64,000 nt of DNA from Stenotrophomonas indicatrix (GCF_002750975.1 NZ_PEJS01000001.1:620001-684000), one strand, 5' to 3'. Positions 26,322 through 35,184 are shown, counted from the stretch's first letter. Translations and numbers: made by a program. The notes: generated from the sequence alone by a model not told the origin.

Positions 26322-28520
26322 TCAGCGCTCCGCCTTCAGTGCGCGCACTTCTGCGGCCAGTTCCTGGATGGCTTTGGCCATGACCGGCAGAAGCTGGTCG
26401 AGCTTGACCGTGGCGACGCGTTCACCGTTGAACTCGATGCCTTCCAGGTCCACAGCTTCGGGTACCAGTTCGGCGAGCTGCTCAGCGACGAAGAACAGGC
26501 GTCGGCGGCCGTCGGAGTTGTACTCCGGTTTGTAATGGCCCGTAGCCAGTTCCATGTGCTCGACGGCGGCCAAGCCATAGGGCACGGAGCCGTCGATAGC
26601 CTTCAGTTTGCGCGAGGAGCCGACATCAAAGCCGCCACCAGCGGTGCAGCTGCCCTTGATCGTGGTGTTGCCCCAGGTCTTATTGATCTGGAACAACCAT
26701 TGGTTGAGACCTTCCTGCCACCAGCCAATGTTGCCGGATGACTGATTGACCACCAGTCGAATCGTCTCTGTGCCCGGCCACTCGTAGCGAATCTGGTTGT
26801 CGATGCCTTGCAGGATCAAGCCGCCGGGAAGTTCCAGGAAAGCGTCATCCCGCAAACGCATCGTCCGCCGATGGTTCGTGCCTGCGCTGGAGTAGAAGAC
26901 GTGGCCGCCAGTTCCGCCACCTTTGAAATTGTAGTACTCCGAGCAGCCGTAGCCGTTCTCGCCGCCATTCTGGTTCCAGGCAATGCGAGTGCCATCCGCG
27001 TTGTGCGGAATATGCAGGCTGGTCGGACGGAACTCGCCAGAGCCGTTCATGGCTGCGCAGATGGAGCCGGTCTTGTTGGCCCATGTGAACGCATCAGCCC
27101 GCATACGCATATGCGCGTCCGGGTTCTGCGAGTTGTTCAGGCGCGCATCCATGTAGACCACATCCGGTCCCGTGCCGATCCAGCCGTTGGCATTGCTGCC
27201 GTTCTTCAACCACAGTTCGGTAGTCGTCAGAGAGCCGGACATCACGTCGCCACCCTTGCTCACCTTCGCCGCCGGGTCGAAGTTGCCGCTCGTCCAGATC
27301 GATCCGCCTGCATTCAACGTGGTGGTATAGCCACCCGCCGAGTTGGCGAAGGTGAAGTTCGGGCCGTTCTTGAAAAGGTACGAACTGGCGTCGCCCAGGA
27401 CCAACACGCCATCATTGGCGACACCACCCCAGCCATACGAGCGCAGCGAGTTTCCGTTTACTGCGACGTGGCCGGTGAACGTACCCCCGGTCTTGTCCAC
27501 TTTGGTGTCCGGCGCAAAGTTGCCGGCATGCCACATTGCAGAGCCATTCCAGCGCGGGGTATCGCCGTGCTTGATGGTCAACTCACCGTTCGCAGTGCGG
27601 TCGGTGTTGTAGACGCGCCAGATGCCAGAGTTGGCCCAGCCACCGATAAACGACTGTTCCGCGCCGGCCGAGCCGAAGCCAACCAGGGGGGCGCTACCGC
27701 CGACAAACTGCTGATCGGTGAAACTATTGGTTCCCTTGACCGCCTTGGCATCCAACACTCCCTGCAGCCCGGTCACATCCGCGATGACATGCTTGTGGCC
27801 GACAGTAGCGAAGTCACCCGCCAGGGCGAACGCGGATGCGTGCTTGCCATCCAGGGTATCGGCATCCAAGCCGTTGCCATGGCCAGTGTCCTTCAGTGCG
27901 GCGCCCTTCAGCTCCAACGCGGTGCGTGCGGCGGCCGTGGTTGCGGCAGACAGCAGGGTCCTGGCCAGTGCAGTGGGCGCGGCCGCGCCAAAGCGCTTGT
28001 CGGTGAATGCACGCAGGCCGCGCGGAGTCACCGCGCGCTGGGTGTCAGCCGCGTCTTCCGCTTCGGTGTTGGTGGCCAGCTCGACCACACCCAGAACCTC
28101 GGTCGTTGCCGGCGGGTAGATGAACTCGGCGTTGCCGAACTGGATCTGCGTGATGTCCACGTCAGTGAAACGCGCATCGGTGGCCAGCAGCAGCATCGAC
28201 GCAGCCGATTTTTCCATGATCGGATCGGTCTGGCCGTAAGTGGCGAACAGCGTGCCGTCAGCCAGGTACAGGCCGAATCCGCGCAGCGAATAGGCGGTGG
28301 CACTGTCGTCGCGGATGGTCACGTGCAGCGTGTCATCGCCCACGGCCTGGCCGCCGAAGGTCGCGACCCGCTTGATCTCGCCTGGCAGCGCAGTCAGGTC
28401 GCCCGAAGGTGCGAATGCCGTGGACGTCAGGCCGATCTGGGTGATCAGAACGGCATTGGTGCCGGTGTTCGGCGGATTGACCAGCTTGGCGAAGCCGGCG
28501 TCGGTGATTTTCAAGCGCAT
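26322..28520 (-). CDS. Tail fibre protein with C-terminal S74 chaperone domain
   Basis: A 732-residue fibre. The N terminus (about 1-170) is the P2-type phage-tail-collar attachment region starting MRLKITDAGFAKLVNPPN. The middle has repeated shaft segments (GNGLDADTLDGKHASAFA, SGNFDPAAKVSKGGD, WHAGNFAPDTKVDKTGG). The end, about 630-732, has GGGFDVGSSRKLKAIDG and a coiled coil MAKAIQELAAEVRALKAE, typical of the peptidase S74 intramolecular chaperone, which in other fibres self-cleaves at a Ser. It probably determines target range. No separate gpG-type chaperone gene is seen. Confidence 0.82.
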   Translation of the reverse strand: MRLKITDAGFAKLVNPPNTGTNAVLITQIGLTSTAFAPSGDLTALPGEIKRVATFGGQAVGDDTLHVTIRDDSATAYSLRGFGLYLADGTLFATYGQTDPIMEKSAASMLLLATDARFTDVDITQIQFGNAEFIYPPATTEVLGVVELATNTEAEDAADTQRAVTPRGLRAFTDKRFGAAAPTALARTLLSAATTAAARTALELKGAALKDTGHGNGLDADTLDGKHASAFALAGDFATVGHKHVIADVTGLQGVLDAKAVKGTNSFTDQQFVGGSAPLVGFGSAGAEQSFIGGWANSGIWRVYNTDRTANGELTIKHGDTPRWNGSAMWHAGNFAPDTKVDKTGGTFTGHVAVNGNSLRSYGWGGVANDGVLVLGDASSYLFKNGPNFTFANSAGGYTTTLNAGGSIWTSGNFDPAAKVSKGGDVMSGSLTTTELWLKNGSNANGWIGTGPDVVYMDARLNNSQNPDAHMRMRADAFTWANKTGSICAAMNGSGEFRPTSLHIPHNADGTRIAWNQNGGENGYGCSEYYNFKGGGTGGHVFYSSAGTNHRRTMRLRDDAFLELPGGLILQGIDNQIRYEWPGTETIRLVVNQSSGNIGWWQEGLNQWLFQINKTWGNTTIKGSCTAGGGFDVGSSRKLKAIDGSVPYGLAAVEHMELATGHYKPEYNSDGRRRLFFVAEQLAELVPEAVDLEGIEFNGERVATVKLDQLLPVMAKAIQELAAEVRALKAER

Positions 28521-28527
28521 GCGGGGT

Positions 28528-29307
28528 TTACTCTCCGATCAGTTGGATGCGGCGGAAGGCCGTGGCGTGTGCGGCTGCAAGCGCGCCGATTGCTGCGTCG
28601 GCCTGCATGCCCTGGGTGAAGGTGAAGTGCGATCGCACCGGCTTGGTGCGGGTGATCTCGCCGATGACGTCGTCGACTAAGATGGCGGTGGCCGACGTGC
28701 CGCCCTGGTTGGCGATGGTCATCACCGCTTCGAAGGTGTGCGGTGGTCCCTTCGGTTGCAGCTGCCACCACTCGCGGATCAGTACAGAACCACCGAACGC
28801 AGCAACCACATCGCGGACGCTGCCCGCCGTGCCCTTGCGGCGCTGGATGGCGATCGCCGCACGCACGCGGGCGCGTTTGACCGGTTCGGGCCAGTACGCC
28901 TTCCATTCGTCCACCGAGAGCGCCCATGCCAGCCAGGGCAGCAATGCGGCCGGACAGCGATCGGCATCCCACAGCGCGGTGATGTCCACCGGCAGCGGGC
29001 GGGCAATGATCGCCTGCGACAATGCACGCTCGGCCTGGGTGGCATTGGGCGGCAGCAGGTTGGCTGAGGCCGGCACCCGGACCTGTGCGTCGCCGTCGAT
29101 GATCACGCCAGGGGCAGGCGCGGTTGCGAGCGTAATCACGCCACCGCTGATGGAAACATCGTCCACGCGCAGGCGCCCCTGCGCATCCGTGCGATATACC
29201 GCCTGCACCGTTGCCAGCATACCGCCGGGATGGCGGAATACCTGGTTCTTCCCATCAACCGCGCCACGCAGACGCGCATTGACCAGGCGCGTGGTGACCT
29301 CACTCAT
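28528..29307 (-). CDS. Baseplate protein I (gpI)
   Basis: A 259-residue gpI-family protein: LPWLAWALSVDEWKAYWPE and the KGTAGSVRDVVAAFGG motifs are typical. An N-terminal extension of about 80 residues precedes the gpI core. In-frame ATGs at 29319 and 29307; GGTGGC upstream favours 29307. It overlaps the end of gpJ. Confidence 0.88.
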   Translation of the reverse strand: MSEVTTRLVNARLRGAVDGKNQVFRHPGGMLATVQAVYRTDAQGRLRVDDVSISGGVITLATAPAPGVIIDGDAQVRVPASANLLPPNATQAERALSQAIIARPLPVDITALWDADRCPAALLPWLAWALSVDEWKAYWPEPVKRARVRAAIAIQRRKGTAGSVRDVVAAFGGSVLIREWWQLQPKGPPHTFEAVMTIANQGGTSATAILVDDVIGEITRTKPVRSHFTFTQGMQADAAIGALAAAHATAFRRIQLIGE

Positions 29308-30196
29308 CGTTGCCACCATGCGCCAGCGTGACGGCGGTGCAGTACGTGGCCTGGGTGCGGTCCACCACCACGTCCGCGGCGGGACTGTCGATCACCACGC
29401 GTTGTACGCCTTCGGCATGCAGTGCTGCGAACAACCCGGAGCGGGTCACGTCCCGGCCGAGCCGATGCGATTCGACGATGTAGCGGTCCAGGCGCGTGCG
29501 CGCTTCGGCCAGCACGACCTGCGAGTCGGGTCCAGCGAAGGTGTACAGCGTAGCGGCGACGGCGTACTTGATGACTGTCGCCGGTTTTACCAGCACGTGA
29601 TCGGTCAACGGGCGCACGTCATCCGCGCTCAGCTTCGCCTCCACCACATCGAGCAGGCCCTGGGTGGCGGTGCCGTCGGCTTCACGCGACAGCACCGACA
29701 CCACCACTTCGCCAGGCGTGCTGCTGGTGGCGCTGGCGTCCAGCACGCGCGGATCCGCGCTCAGCGCATGGAACACATAGGCACCTTCCGGTCCTGCCAC
29801 GCTGAAGCCTTCCGGCCCGAGCTGGATGCGGCGACGGAAGTCCTCGTCGTTCTCGTAGCGGGGAAGGATGCCTTCCTGTGGCTTGCCCGGATCGAGCACC
29901 AGGCGTGTGATGCCGAAGATTGCCGCCAGCTGATCCAGGTCGCTGCCCACCGCATAGGCGAGCATGACACCGCGCGCGGCATCGTTGACGCGCTGGCGGT
30001 CGAGCAGGCGCAGGTAAGTGCAGACTTCGAGGATCTTGAAGGCGGGGTCCGACGGCAGCAGCGCGTCGAACGTGGGGTCCAGGGCCTGCAATGCCGTCAG
30101 CGACTCATCGAACATGGCTTCGAAATCGAGCACTTCGATGACCGCCGGGGCCGGCAGCTGGGAGAGATTGACACTGGTGAACGAGCCGGATGCCAC
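29300..30196 (-). CDS. Baseplate wedge protein J (gpJ)
   Basis: A 298-residue gpJ-family protein (DUF/Baseplate_J) with LDQLAAIFGITRLVL, LPRYENDEDFRRRIQLGPEGFSVAGPEGAY and a repeated EARTRLDRYIVESHRLGRDV region. I chose the GTG at 30196 (VASGSFTSVNLSQLPAP) because it starts 2 bases after gpW and has GAGG upstream; the in-frame ORF starts earlier, inside gpW. Confidence 0.9.
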   Translation of the reverse strand: MASGSFTSVNLSQLPAPAVIEVLDFEAMFDESLTALQALDPTFDALLPSDPAFKILEVCTYLRLLDRQRVNDAARGVMLAYAVGSDLDQLAAIFGITRLVLDPGKPQEGILPRYENDEDFRRRIQLGPEGFSVAGPEGAYVFHALSADPRVLDASATSSTPGEVVVSVLSREADGTATQGLLDVVEAKLSADDVRPLTDHVLVKPATVIKYAVAATLYTFAGPDSQVVLAEARTRLDRYIVESHRLGRDVTRSGLFAALHAEGVQRVVIDSPAADVVVDRTQATYCTAVTLAHGGNDE

Positions 30197-30198
30197 GG

Positions 30199-30537
30199 TT
30201 AGCGAACCTCGATTCCTTCGATGGTGATGGCCTCGCCATCGGGCAGGTGGATCCCGGTTACTGCCAGGATCATCACGCCGGGGGCGGGGAGGGAGACGTC
30301 GACGTTCTCGACGTGAAGCCGCGGTTCCCATCGCGCGAGTGCGTCGACGGTGGCCGCGATCAGGTCCATGCGCAGCGAGCGGTTGGTCGGCGCATCGATC
30401 AGTTCGAAGATGCGCGAGCCGTACTCGCGACGCAGGACGCGGGAGCCAAGGGGTGTGGTGAGAACGTCACGCACGGACTGGTGCAGATGGGCCAGCCCAT
30501 CTAGGGATTTGCCGGTGTTGGCGTCGATTCCTCGCAT
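30199..30537 (-). CDS. Baseplate wedge protein W (gpW/gp25)
   Basis: A 112-residue gp25-like protein with RVLRREYGSRIFELIDAP and the C-terminal VTGIHLPDGEAITIEGIEV. It forms the first ring of the baseplate wedge with gpJ. Confidence 0.92.
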   Translation of the reverse strand: MRGIDANTGKSLDGLAHLHQSVRDVLTTPLGSRVLRREYGSRIFELIDAPTNRSLRMDLIAATVDALARWEPRLHVENVDVSLPAPGVMILAVTGIHLPDGEAITIEGIEVR

Positions 30538-30589
30538 GGTCTCTATCGTCGTGGAGTACGGGTTTTCAGGGCATTGCAGCGATGGCCCA

Positions 30590-31180
30590 TCACGGCTGTG
30601 CAGGCGTGGTGGGTGCGGTCGGGCCCTGGGCGGTGTGTTTGTGCGACTTCAGGCTGATGGCGCCGGCTTTGACGTCGGCCGATGTGCTGATGTCCTTGCC
30701 CGCTGTGATCGCACCGGTGACGTCCAGATCGCCGGTGGCCTTGACCGCCGGCGTGTCGAGCAACACCGATTCGCTGGCATGCACTTCTGCGTTTGCGCAG
30801 TTGACGATGACCTTGCCGCTGCCGACGGTGATGGTCAGCGTGGTGGTTTGGCGGTCGTACTCGACGAGGCTGCCGTCGGCGTACTGCGTGCGCTGCAGCT
30901 GGCGTGTATCGGCCGGTGCGGGAAAGCGATCCTGGTACAGGCTGCCGAGCACCAGGGCCTGGCCGGGGTCGCCATACGGGCATGCCAGCACCACCTGTTC
31001 ACCGGGCTCCGGCGCGCACCAGCTGCGCACGCCGGGTCCCGCGCGGCGTTCCAGCCAGGGAATCCAATCGGTGAGCATGCCGTCAGCATCGACGCGCACG
31101 CGGCCGCCGGCTTCATCAAGTTCGCGCACGACGCCGATCATCAACAGGTTGCCGATCAGCCGGGCGTGTTCGGCGCTCAT
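30590..31180 (-). CDS. Baseplate spike protein V (gpV)
   Basis: A 196-residue gpV protein with an N-terminal OB-fold region (about 1-90), a beta-helix segment rich in TITVGSGK and NCANAEVHASE, and a C-terminal SHKHTAQG. The HxH motif is the metal-binding apex signature of contractile-tail spikes, suggesting an iron-tipped piercing needle. It overlaps the previous gene by 4 bases. Confidence 0.92.
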   Translation of the reverse strand: MSAEHARLIGNLLMIGVVRELDEAGGRVRVDADGMLTDWIPWLERRAGPGVRSWCAPEPGEQVVLACPYGDPGQALVLGSLYQDRFPAPADTRQLQRTQYADGSLVEYDRQTTTLTITVGSGKVIVNCANAEVHASESVLLDTPAVKATGDLDVTGAITAGKDISTSADVKAGAISLKSHKHTAQGPTAPTTPAQP

Positions 31181-31731
31181 GGCGTGTCCTCCGCGAGCGG
31201 CTGGTAGCGCCGCTCATGGGCCCGGCCGATCTCCGGTGCGAAGCTGTAGGACGCGTGCGGTACCACGCCATCGCCGTCCTCCCAGGCATTGCCGCCCAGC
31301 ACGATGGGCACTGACCATTCCACGATCCACGTGCGCAGGTCGGGCTGCGCCGCTGCGGCATCCTCTGGAAGCGCTGCGATTACCTCGATCGCGCCACTGG
31401 GCGCACCGGGAAAGCGGCCGAGCTGATGCAGCCAGGTGGCGAGGTTTACAGCGATCCGGCGCAGCTGCAGGGCAGAATCGGCTGCCGCGGACTGCACGGA
31501 GATGCGTGCTTCAAAGCGCAGCACGGCCTGCAGTTGGCCGCTGCCATCATCGCTGTCCTTGCCGCGATCACAGCGGGTCATCGCCAGCAGGCAGGCGGGC
31601 GTGGGTGGCGCACCACTGTTGGCGTCGCGATAGAACTCGACGGTGGCGAAGTCCGCAAAGCGTGTTCGGATCGCCGCTTCGATGGCGGCGTGCAGCGCGT
31701 CGAAGGTGGAGGAAGGGGTATCGGTTGCCAT
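31177..31731 (-). CDS. Tail-associated hypothetical protein upstream of gpV
   Basis: A 184-residue protein at the position that in P2 holds tail completion genes R/S. Its beta-rich pattern (ARISVQSAAADSALQLRRIAVN, TWIVEWSVPIVLGG) suits a structural tail part, but I cannot name its family. R-type pyocin clusters have a gene of unknown role at a comparable place. 4-base overlap with gpV. Confidence 0.65.
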   Translation of the reverse strand: MATDTPSSTFDALHAAIEAAIRTRFADFATVEFYRDANSGAPPTPACLLAMTRCDRGKDSDDGSGQLQAVLRFEARISVQSAAADSALQLRRIAVNLATWLHQLGRFPGAPSGAIEVIAALPEDAAAAQPDLRTWIVEWSVPIVLGGNAWEDGDGVVPHASYSFAPEIGRAHERRYQPLAEDTP

Positions 31732-31850
31732 GTCAGCTCATGCGATGAATGGAAGGAAGAACGCGACTGGCCGCAGCACGCGCTTTCTGCAAGCAGTGTT
31801 GCCATTGCCCGGGGCGCGGGACATTGCACGCGTGGCCGTGACTGGCCCGC

Positions 31851-32198
31851 TCAGTGCTCGTGTGGGCCGCGATGTCTGGTGTTGCCCGCGGGGATGCAAC
31901 CGGCAGGCGTCAGCGGTGCTGCACCATTGATGGTGAAGCCGTGCTGGCTGCCGAGGCTGCACAGCAGGGCGCGCATCTGGTCGGCCAGTTCGTGGTATTG
32001 GCGCGCCACGGCAACGTGGTTGCGCAGCAGCGCGTCGTCGTCGGCAGCCTGCAGATCGGGCAGTTCCTGCGGCGCGCGCAGTTGTGCCGGTGCAATGCTG
32101 AGGTCAGGGATGAAGAGGGCGGCCGGCATTGGCTTCGCGCCAGATGCGCACGAACTCAGCATCAGCATCGCCGCGGTCGCGGCCAGGGTTCTTGGCAT
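31851..32198 (-). CDS. Outer-membrane spanin lipoprotein (Rz1-like)
   Basis: From the ATG at 32198, within the Rz gene and in another frame, the 115-residue product begins MPRTLAATAAMLMLSSCAS, a lipoprotein signal with lipobox LSSC. The overlapped Rz/Rz1 arrangement is typical of two-component spanins. It is longer than many Rz1 proteins and lacks the usual Pro-rich middle, so the assignment rests on position and lipobox. Confidence 0.7.
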   Translation of the reverse strand: MPRTLAATAAMLMLSSCASGAKPMPAALFIPDLSIAPAQLRAPQELPDLQAADDDALLRNHVAVARQYHELADQMRALLCSLGSQHGFTINGAAPLTPAGCIPAGNTRHRGPHEH

Positions 32199-32478
32199 GG
32201 GTGTCGATGTCCTGTTGCAGGGTGATGAACTGCTGGGTCCGCCCGGACTGCATGGCCAGGCGCTGTGATTCAGCCTGTGCACCGGCCTGTGCGTTGGTGT
32301 GGTCCTGCTGGCGCGCGACGAGCGCGGTGTCGGCACGACCGGTCTCCTGCGCGGCCTGTAAGCGCATGGCGGCGAGATCCGCGTTGCGGTCGCGCAACTC
32401 CCAGCCCAGCCAGGTGCAACAGGCGTGGCTGGCAACCAGGCCCAGCAGGGCGATGCGCAACCTCAGCGGTATCGGCAT
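32104..32478 (-). CDS. Inner-membrane spanin (Rz-like)
   Basis: A 124-residue protein from ATG 32478, with one N-terminal membrane segment (RIALLGLVASHACCTWLGW) followed by a charged, Gln-rich predicted coiled coil (QAAQETGRADTALVARQQD). It pairs with the outer lipoprotein gene nested in its 3' part. It starts at the last base of the endolysin gene. Confidence 0.78.
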   Translation of the reverse strand: MPIPLRLRIALLGLVASHACCTWLGWELRDRNADLAAMRLQAAQETGRADTALVARQQDHTNAQAGAQAESQRLAMQSGRTQQFITLQQDIDTHAKNPGRDRGDADAEFVRIWREANAGRPLHP

Positions 32479-32963
32479 CACTGCAGGAGCCCGCCAGCGG
32501 CGCGATAGGCGGCGCGCAGCGTTTCCAGCGCATGTTCCTTCTGCCCGTAGCCGGCGCCCGGCAGCGACGCCCAGATGCGCCGGGCGGCGGCGACAGCAGC
32601 ATCGAATCGGCCCAGGCGGATCAGATCGTAGGCGCCGCATTGCCTGAGCAGCGCCACCGCCGCGCGGTCCTGCGAGACCGGGCCGAAGTCCGGCAGGTCC
32701 AGGCGTGCACGCAGGTCGTCCCAGGTGCTGCGCAGGAACTGGTAGCGGCCGGCGGCGCTGGACTTGATGCCGTAGCGCGGCAGCGACACCAGAACGCGTG
32801 GATGGTCGCGATGGTCATTGAACAGCTGGCCGCCGACGATCACGTCGTAACCACGATTGCGGGAGCGCTGGGTGGGAATGTCGGTGCCTTCGGATACGGC
32901 CAGCATGTCCAGGAACGCGGCCACGTTGGCGCCGCCGAGGGCGCTCGCTGCGGCGGCGGTCAT
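32478..32963 (-). CDS. Endolysin, lambda R-type lytic transglycosylase
   Basis: A 161-residue enzyme closely resembling lambda R: FLDMLAVSEGTD with the catalytic Glu, NRGYDVIVGGQLF, DHPR, KSSAAGRYQFL and IWASLPGAGYGQKEHA. It cleaves peptidoglycan for release of particles. No signal sequence, so it needs the holin. It overlaps the holin by 4 bases. Confidence 0.93.
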   Translation of the reverse strand: MTAAAASALGGANVAAFLDMLAVSEGTDIPTQRSRNRGYDVIVGGQLFNDHRDHPRVLVSLPRYGIKSSAAGRYQFLRSTWDDLRARLDLPDFGPVSQDRAAVALLRQCGAYDLIRLGRFDAAVAAARRIWASLPGAGYGQKEHALETLRAAYRAAGGLLQ

Positions 32964-33310
32964 GCGGCTGCTCCCGACCGTTTACGCACCAGGTCCAGCA
33001 GCGCATCGATCTGCACGCTCTGCTGGGCGATCTGTGCGCGCAGGGCGCTGACTTCACCACGCAGCTGGCCGATCTCCTGGGCCATGGCCTCGCGTTCGTG
33101 CATCAGCCCATCGGCGCGTGTGCGTTCGGCAGACAGCTGTTCCTGCAGGGTGCGCAGGGTGTTGCTGGTGGCTTCATCGGCGGTGCGGTCGACCTTGGCC
33201 GATGACAGCCATTGCCGCAGCCACAACGAAACTGCGATCAATACCCCGGAGGTGCCGCCGAGGTACTTGGCCCAGTCCGGTACGCCGGCCAGCAGGTCGG
33301 TCTCGTTCAT
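32960..33310 (-). CDS. Holin-like membrane protein
   Basis: A 116-residue protein with a single membrane segment (YLGGTSGVLIAVSLWLRQWL, about 16-35) and a long coiled-coil tail (LQEQLSAERTRADGLMHERE and following). Position before the endolysin makes it the likely holin; one-membrane-span phage lysis proteins of this shape are known. Confidence 0.65.
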   Translation of the reverse strand: MNETDLLAGVPDWAKYLGGTSGVLIAVSLWLRQWLSSAKVDRTADEATSNTLRTLQEQLSAERTRADGLMHEREAMAQEIGQLRGEVSALRAQIAQQSVQIDALLDLVRKRSGAAA

Positions 33311-33756
33311 GCGCGCGCGTATCCCTTCAGCAGGGCCGGATGGACGGCCGGGGCCGGCGTGGAGCGGGCACCGCGCACGGCGCGCTTGATGGTGGTCTGC
33401 GATACACCGAACTCCTGCGCGACGTGTTCGCGGGGCATGCCGCTGGCTACCGCCCGGGCAATCTGCTCGCGGCGCTCATGTGCACTGGCGGCGAAGCAGG
33501 ACGCCAGGAACAGCAACTCACCGCCGAAGTGCGCGACCAGGCGCTGGGCCGTCTCCACGCCAAGAATGTCGATCAGTCGATGCTGATCGGGCAGGGTGGA
33601 GGGTACGTAGACGATGACGCGGTGGCGTCCGGTGGTGCTGGAGGTGGTCGGCGGCCATGCACGCACCAGCGTGAGGGCTGCGGATTCGCCGATGACCTCG
33701 GCAAGGGTCTGGATGCTGTCGGGCAGGGCGTTCATGGCAAGGTTGGTCAGTGGCAT
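33307..33756 (-). CDS. Mor-family transcription activator
   Basis: A 149-residue protein matching the Mor/C-family of phage Mu activators: LPDSIQTLAEVIGESAALTL, VYVPSTLP, ILGVETAQRLVAHFGGELLF and a C-terminal helix-turn-helix (GMPREHVAQEFGVSQTTIKRAV). It is the first gene of the late run (holin to gpD), overlaps the holin by 4 bases and sits behind Box 1, so it is the best candidate activator of the tailocin late genes. An internal Met at 33735 is an alternative start; if the -10 box near 33764-33769 is used, the first start would be almost leaderless. Confidence 0.78.
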   Translation of the reverse strand: MPLTNLAMNALPDSIQTLAEVIGESAALTLVRAWPPTTSSTTGRHRVIVYVPSTLPDQHRLIDILGVETAQRLVAHFGGELLFLASCFAASAHERREQIARAVASGMPREHVAQEFGVSQTTIKRAVRGARSTPAPAVHPALLKGYARA

Positions 33757-33784
33757 TGGTATCCACTGTTGCCATCCCGTCGAT

Positions 33785-33812
33785 CACGTCAACACCTTTC
33801 ATCTACTTTCAG
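33785..33812 (-). promoter_or_regulatory. Tailocin promoter element, Box 1 (late operon)
   Basis: On the minus strand TGAAAG-TAGA-TGAAAG-GTGTTGAC: two TGAAAG half-sites 10 bp apart run into a -35-like TTGACG (33792-33787). It shares 23 of 24 bases with Box 2. The -10 region is weak, which fits an activator-dependent late promoter. It precedes the Mor-family gene. Confidence 0.6.
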
Positions 33813-34045
33813 AGCTTGCGACTGAAGACATTCAGATGCGTGCGCGAGGACCGGCGAGTACCTGCATGCGCAGGTCTGCGATGCGGCCCTGTCATGCCAT
33901 CCGGCCTTGCCTGTGGTTTCGCTGGTTCTCCCGTACTCCTTGTCCTCACCTGCTGGAAACGGAGACAGGGCAATAGGGGACGGCAGGTACAAGGTGAGGA
34001 CGGCCACGGTGTTGATGCTCTTGCCGGGCGCTTGGGTGCCTGAAA
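33813..34045. other. Gap between Box 1 and the early-unit terminator
   Basis: No supported gene. The stretch separates the late operon promoter element from the intrinsic terminator at 34046-34075. It may hold upstream regulatory sequence but no clear repeat or promoter is seen. Confidence 0.45.
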
Positions 34046-34075
34046 CGAAAAAGCCCCGGACGGTGCCGGGGCTTC
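34046..34075 (-). terminator. Intrinsic terminator of the early tailocin unit
   Basis: On the minus strand AAGCCCCGG, loop, CCGGGGCTT followed by TTTC; the plus strand shows GAAAAAGCCCCGGACGGTGCCGGGGCTTC. It lies 22 bases after the gene ending at 34097 and cuts the early genes off from the late operon. Confidence 0.85.
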
Positions 34076-34096
34076 AGGACTGCAGGTGGTGCTGGG

Positions 34097-34480
34097 TCAA
34101 AGGTCGAACACCAGGTTGCCGCCGGTCTTGCGCGGAATGTAGCCGGCATCACGCAGCCAGCGGGCTGCATTGACCTGGTCCATGCGCTTGACCGGGAAAC
34201 GGTTGGCGAACATCAGGAAGCGCGCCACGGTGATCGACTCGCCCTTGCCCTTGAGCGCGGCCAGCGTCTCGATGAACCACGGAGCGGGGGGCTGCTGGTT
34301 GCCGGGGCGGGCGGTGGTACGTGCCTGCTTGGCGGCAGTAGCCTCGGACTGGGCGCTGGCCAGCGAGCACAGCGAAATGAAGATCGCATCCAGACTCACG
34401 ATGTCCTTGCCACCCTTGGGCTGCGACTTGAACAACGCGATGGCCTTCTGGCGTGTCGACGTGAACTGTTCGACCTCCAT
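34097..34480 (-). CDS. Hypothetical protein of the tailocin early unit
   Basis: From ATG 34480 a 127-residue protein (MEVEQFTSTRQKAIALFKSQ). The C-terminal part (RFLMFANRFPVKRMDQVNAARWLRDAGYIP) looks helical, perhaps nucleic-acid binding, but no family is recognised. It ends before the intrinsic terminator and has its own gap of 167 bp upstream. Confidence 0.6.
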   Translation of the reverse strand: MEVEQFTSTRQKAIALFKSQPKGGKDIVSLDAIFISLCSLASAQSEATAAKQARTTARPGNQQPPAPWFIETLAALKGKGESITVARFLMFANRFPVKRMDQVNAARWLRDAGYIPRKTGGNLVFDL

Positions 34481-34647
34481 GACATTTCCTCTTTGCGAAA
34501 GCGGTTGGGGATGCAGGGTGACGGCAGGTGCCGTCATTGATGGGGGACGACCTTACATCATTTTCGCCGATGATGGGCCGGAACCTGCGTTATGGATGAA
34601 GAAGCAACGGTCCGGCCCGTCGCACGGCGGCGGCTCCGGCAGGCCGT

Positions 34648-35184
34648 TCAGATCACGCCACGGCACATCAACTGGTCCAGTGCCATGCGCACCAGATCGG
34701 CCGCGCTGCGGTCGTTGTGCAGCTCGAAATCGATCAGCGCGGCGGGCAGCGGCTGGCCGCCGGCATGCAGGTCCACGCTGTCGTGGCCGGGGCGGGTGAT
34801 GCGGATCACAGCGCCACCCTGACGGCGGATGGCGCGGGCCTCGTCAGCGGAATGGACATCGGGAACCAGGCCACCTTCGGGCAGGCGCGAGAACAACGAG
34901 CGTACCCAGAGCTCCGGATGGACATGCTCGCGACGACATTCGGCGCTGGCACGTGGCCGCACCGGGGCCGCGAAGGTGTCGCAGCGCAGGGCCAGCGCCG
35001 AGGCCAGGCCGTTGGCGAGGGTGTCCTTGCCCACGCCCTTGGCACCGGTGATGCCGATGTACAGCGGCGGCCGCGTCAACGGGGCGGATCGCAGCGGCAC
35101 GCTGCCAAAGGCGGAACCGCAGCGGAATGCGGCCAGTGTGTCGGCGATCATGCGCTGGCTGCTGTCGAGCGAGGCGGGGATCAT
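34648..35184 (-). CDS. P-loop kinase, dNMP kinase-like
   Basis: A 178-residue protein from ATG 35184 with AGGAG 9 bases upstream. The P-loop GITGAKGVGKDTLANGLA (about 45-62) resembles phage deoxynucleoside monophosphate kinases and AAA-type nucleotide kinases, with ITRPGHDSVDLHAG later. Substrate not established. Such a gene is unusual beside a tail-only element. Confidence 0.6.
   Translation of the reverse strand: MIPASLDSSQRMIADTLAAFRCGSAFGSVPLRSAPLTRPPLYIGITGAKGVGKDTLANGLASALALRCDTFAAPVRPRASAECRREHVHPELWVRSLFSRLPEGGLVPDVHSADEARAIRRQGGAVIRITRPGHDSVDLHAGGQPLPAALIDFELHNDRSAADLVRMALDQLMCRGVI

Noticed and set aside
31854..32225. Plus-strand ORF over the spanin genes
   Set aside because: High-GC shadow of Rz/Rz1; the minus frames have the lipobox and membrane segment.
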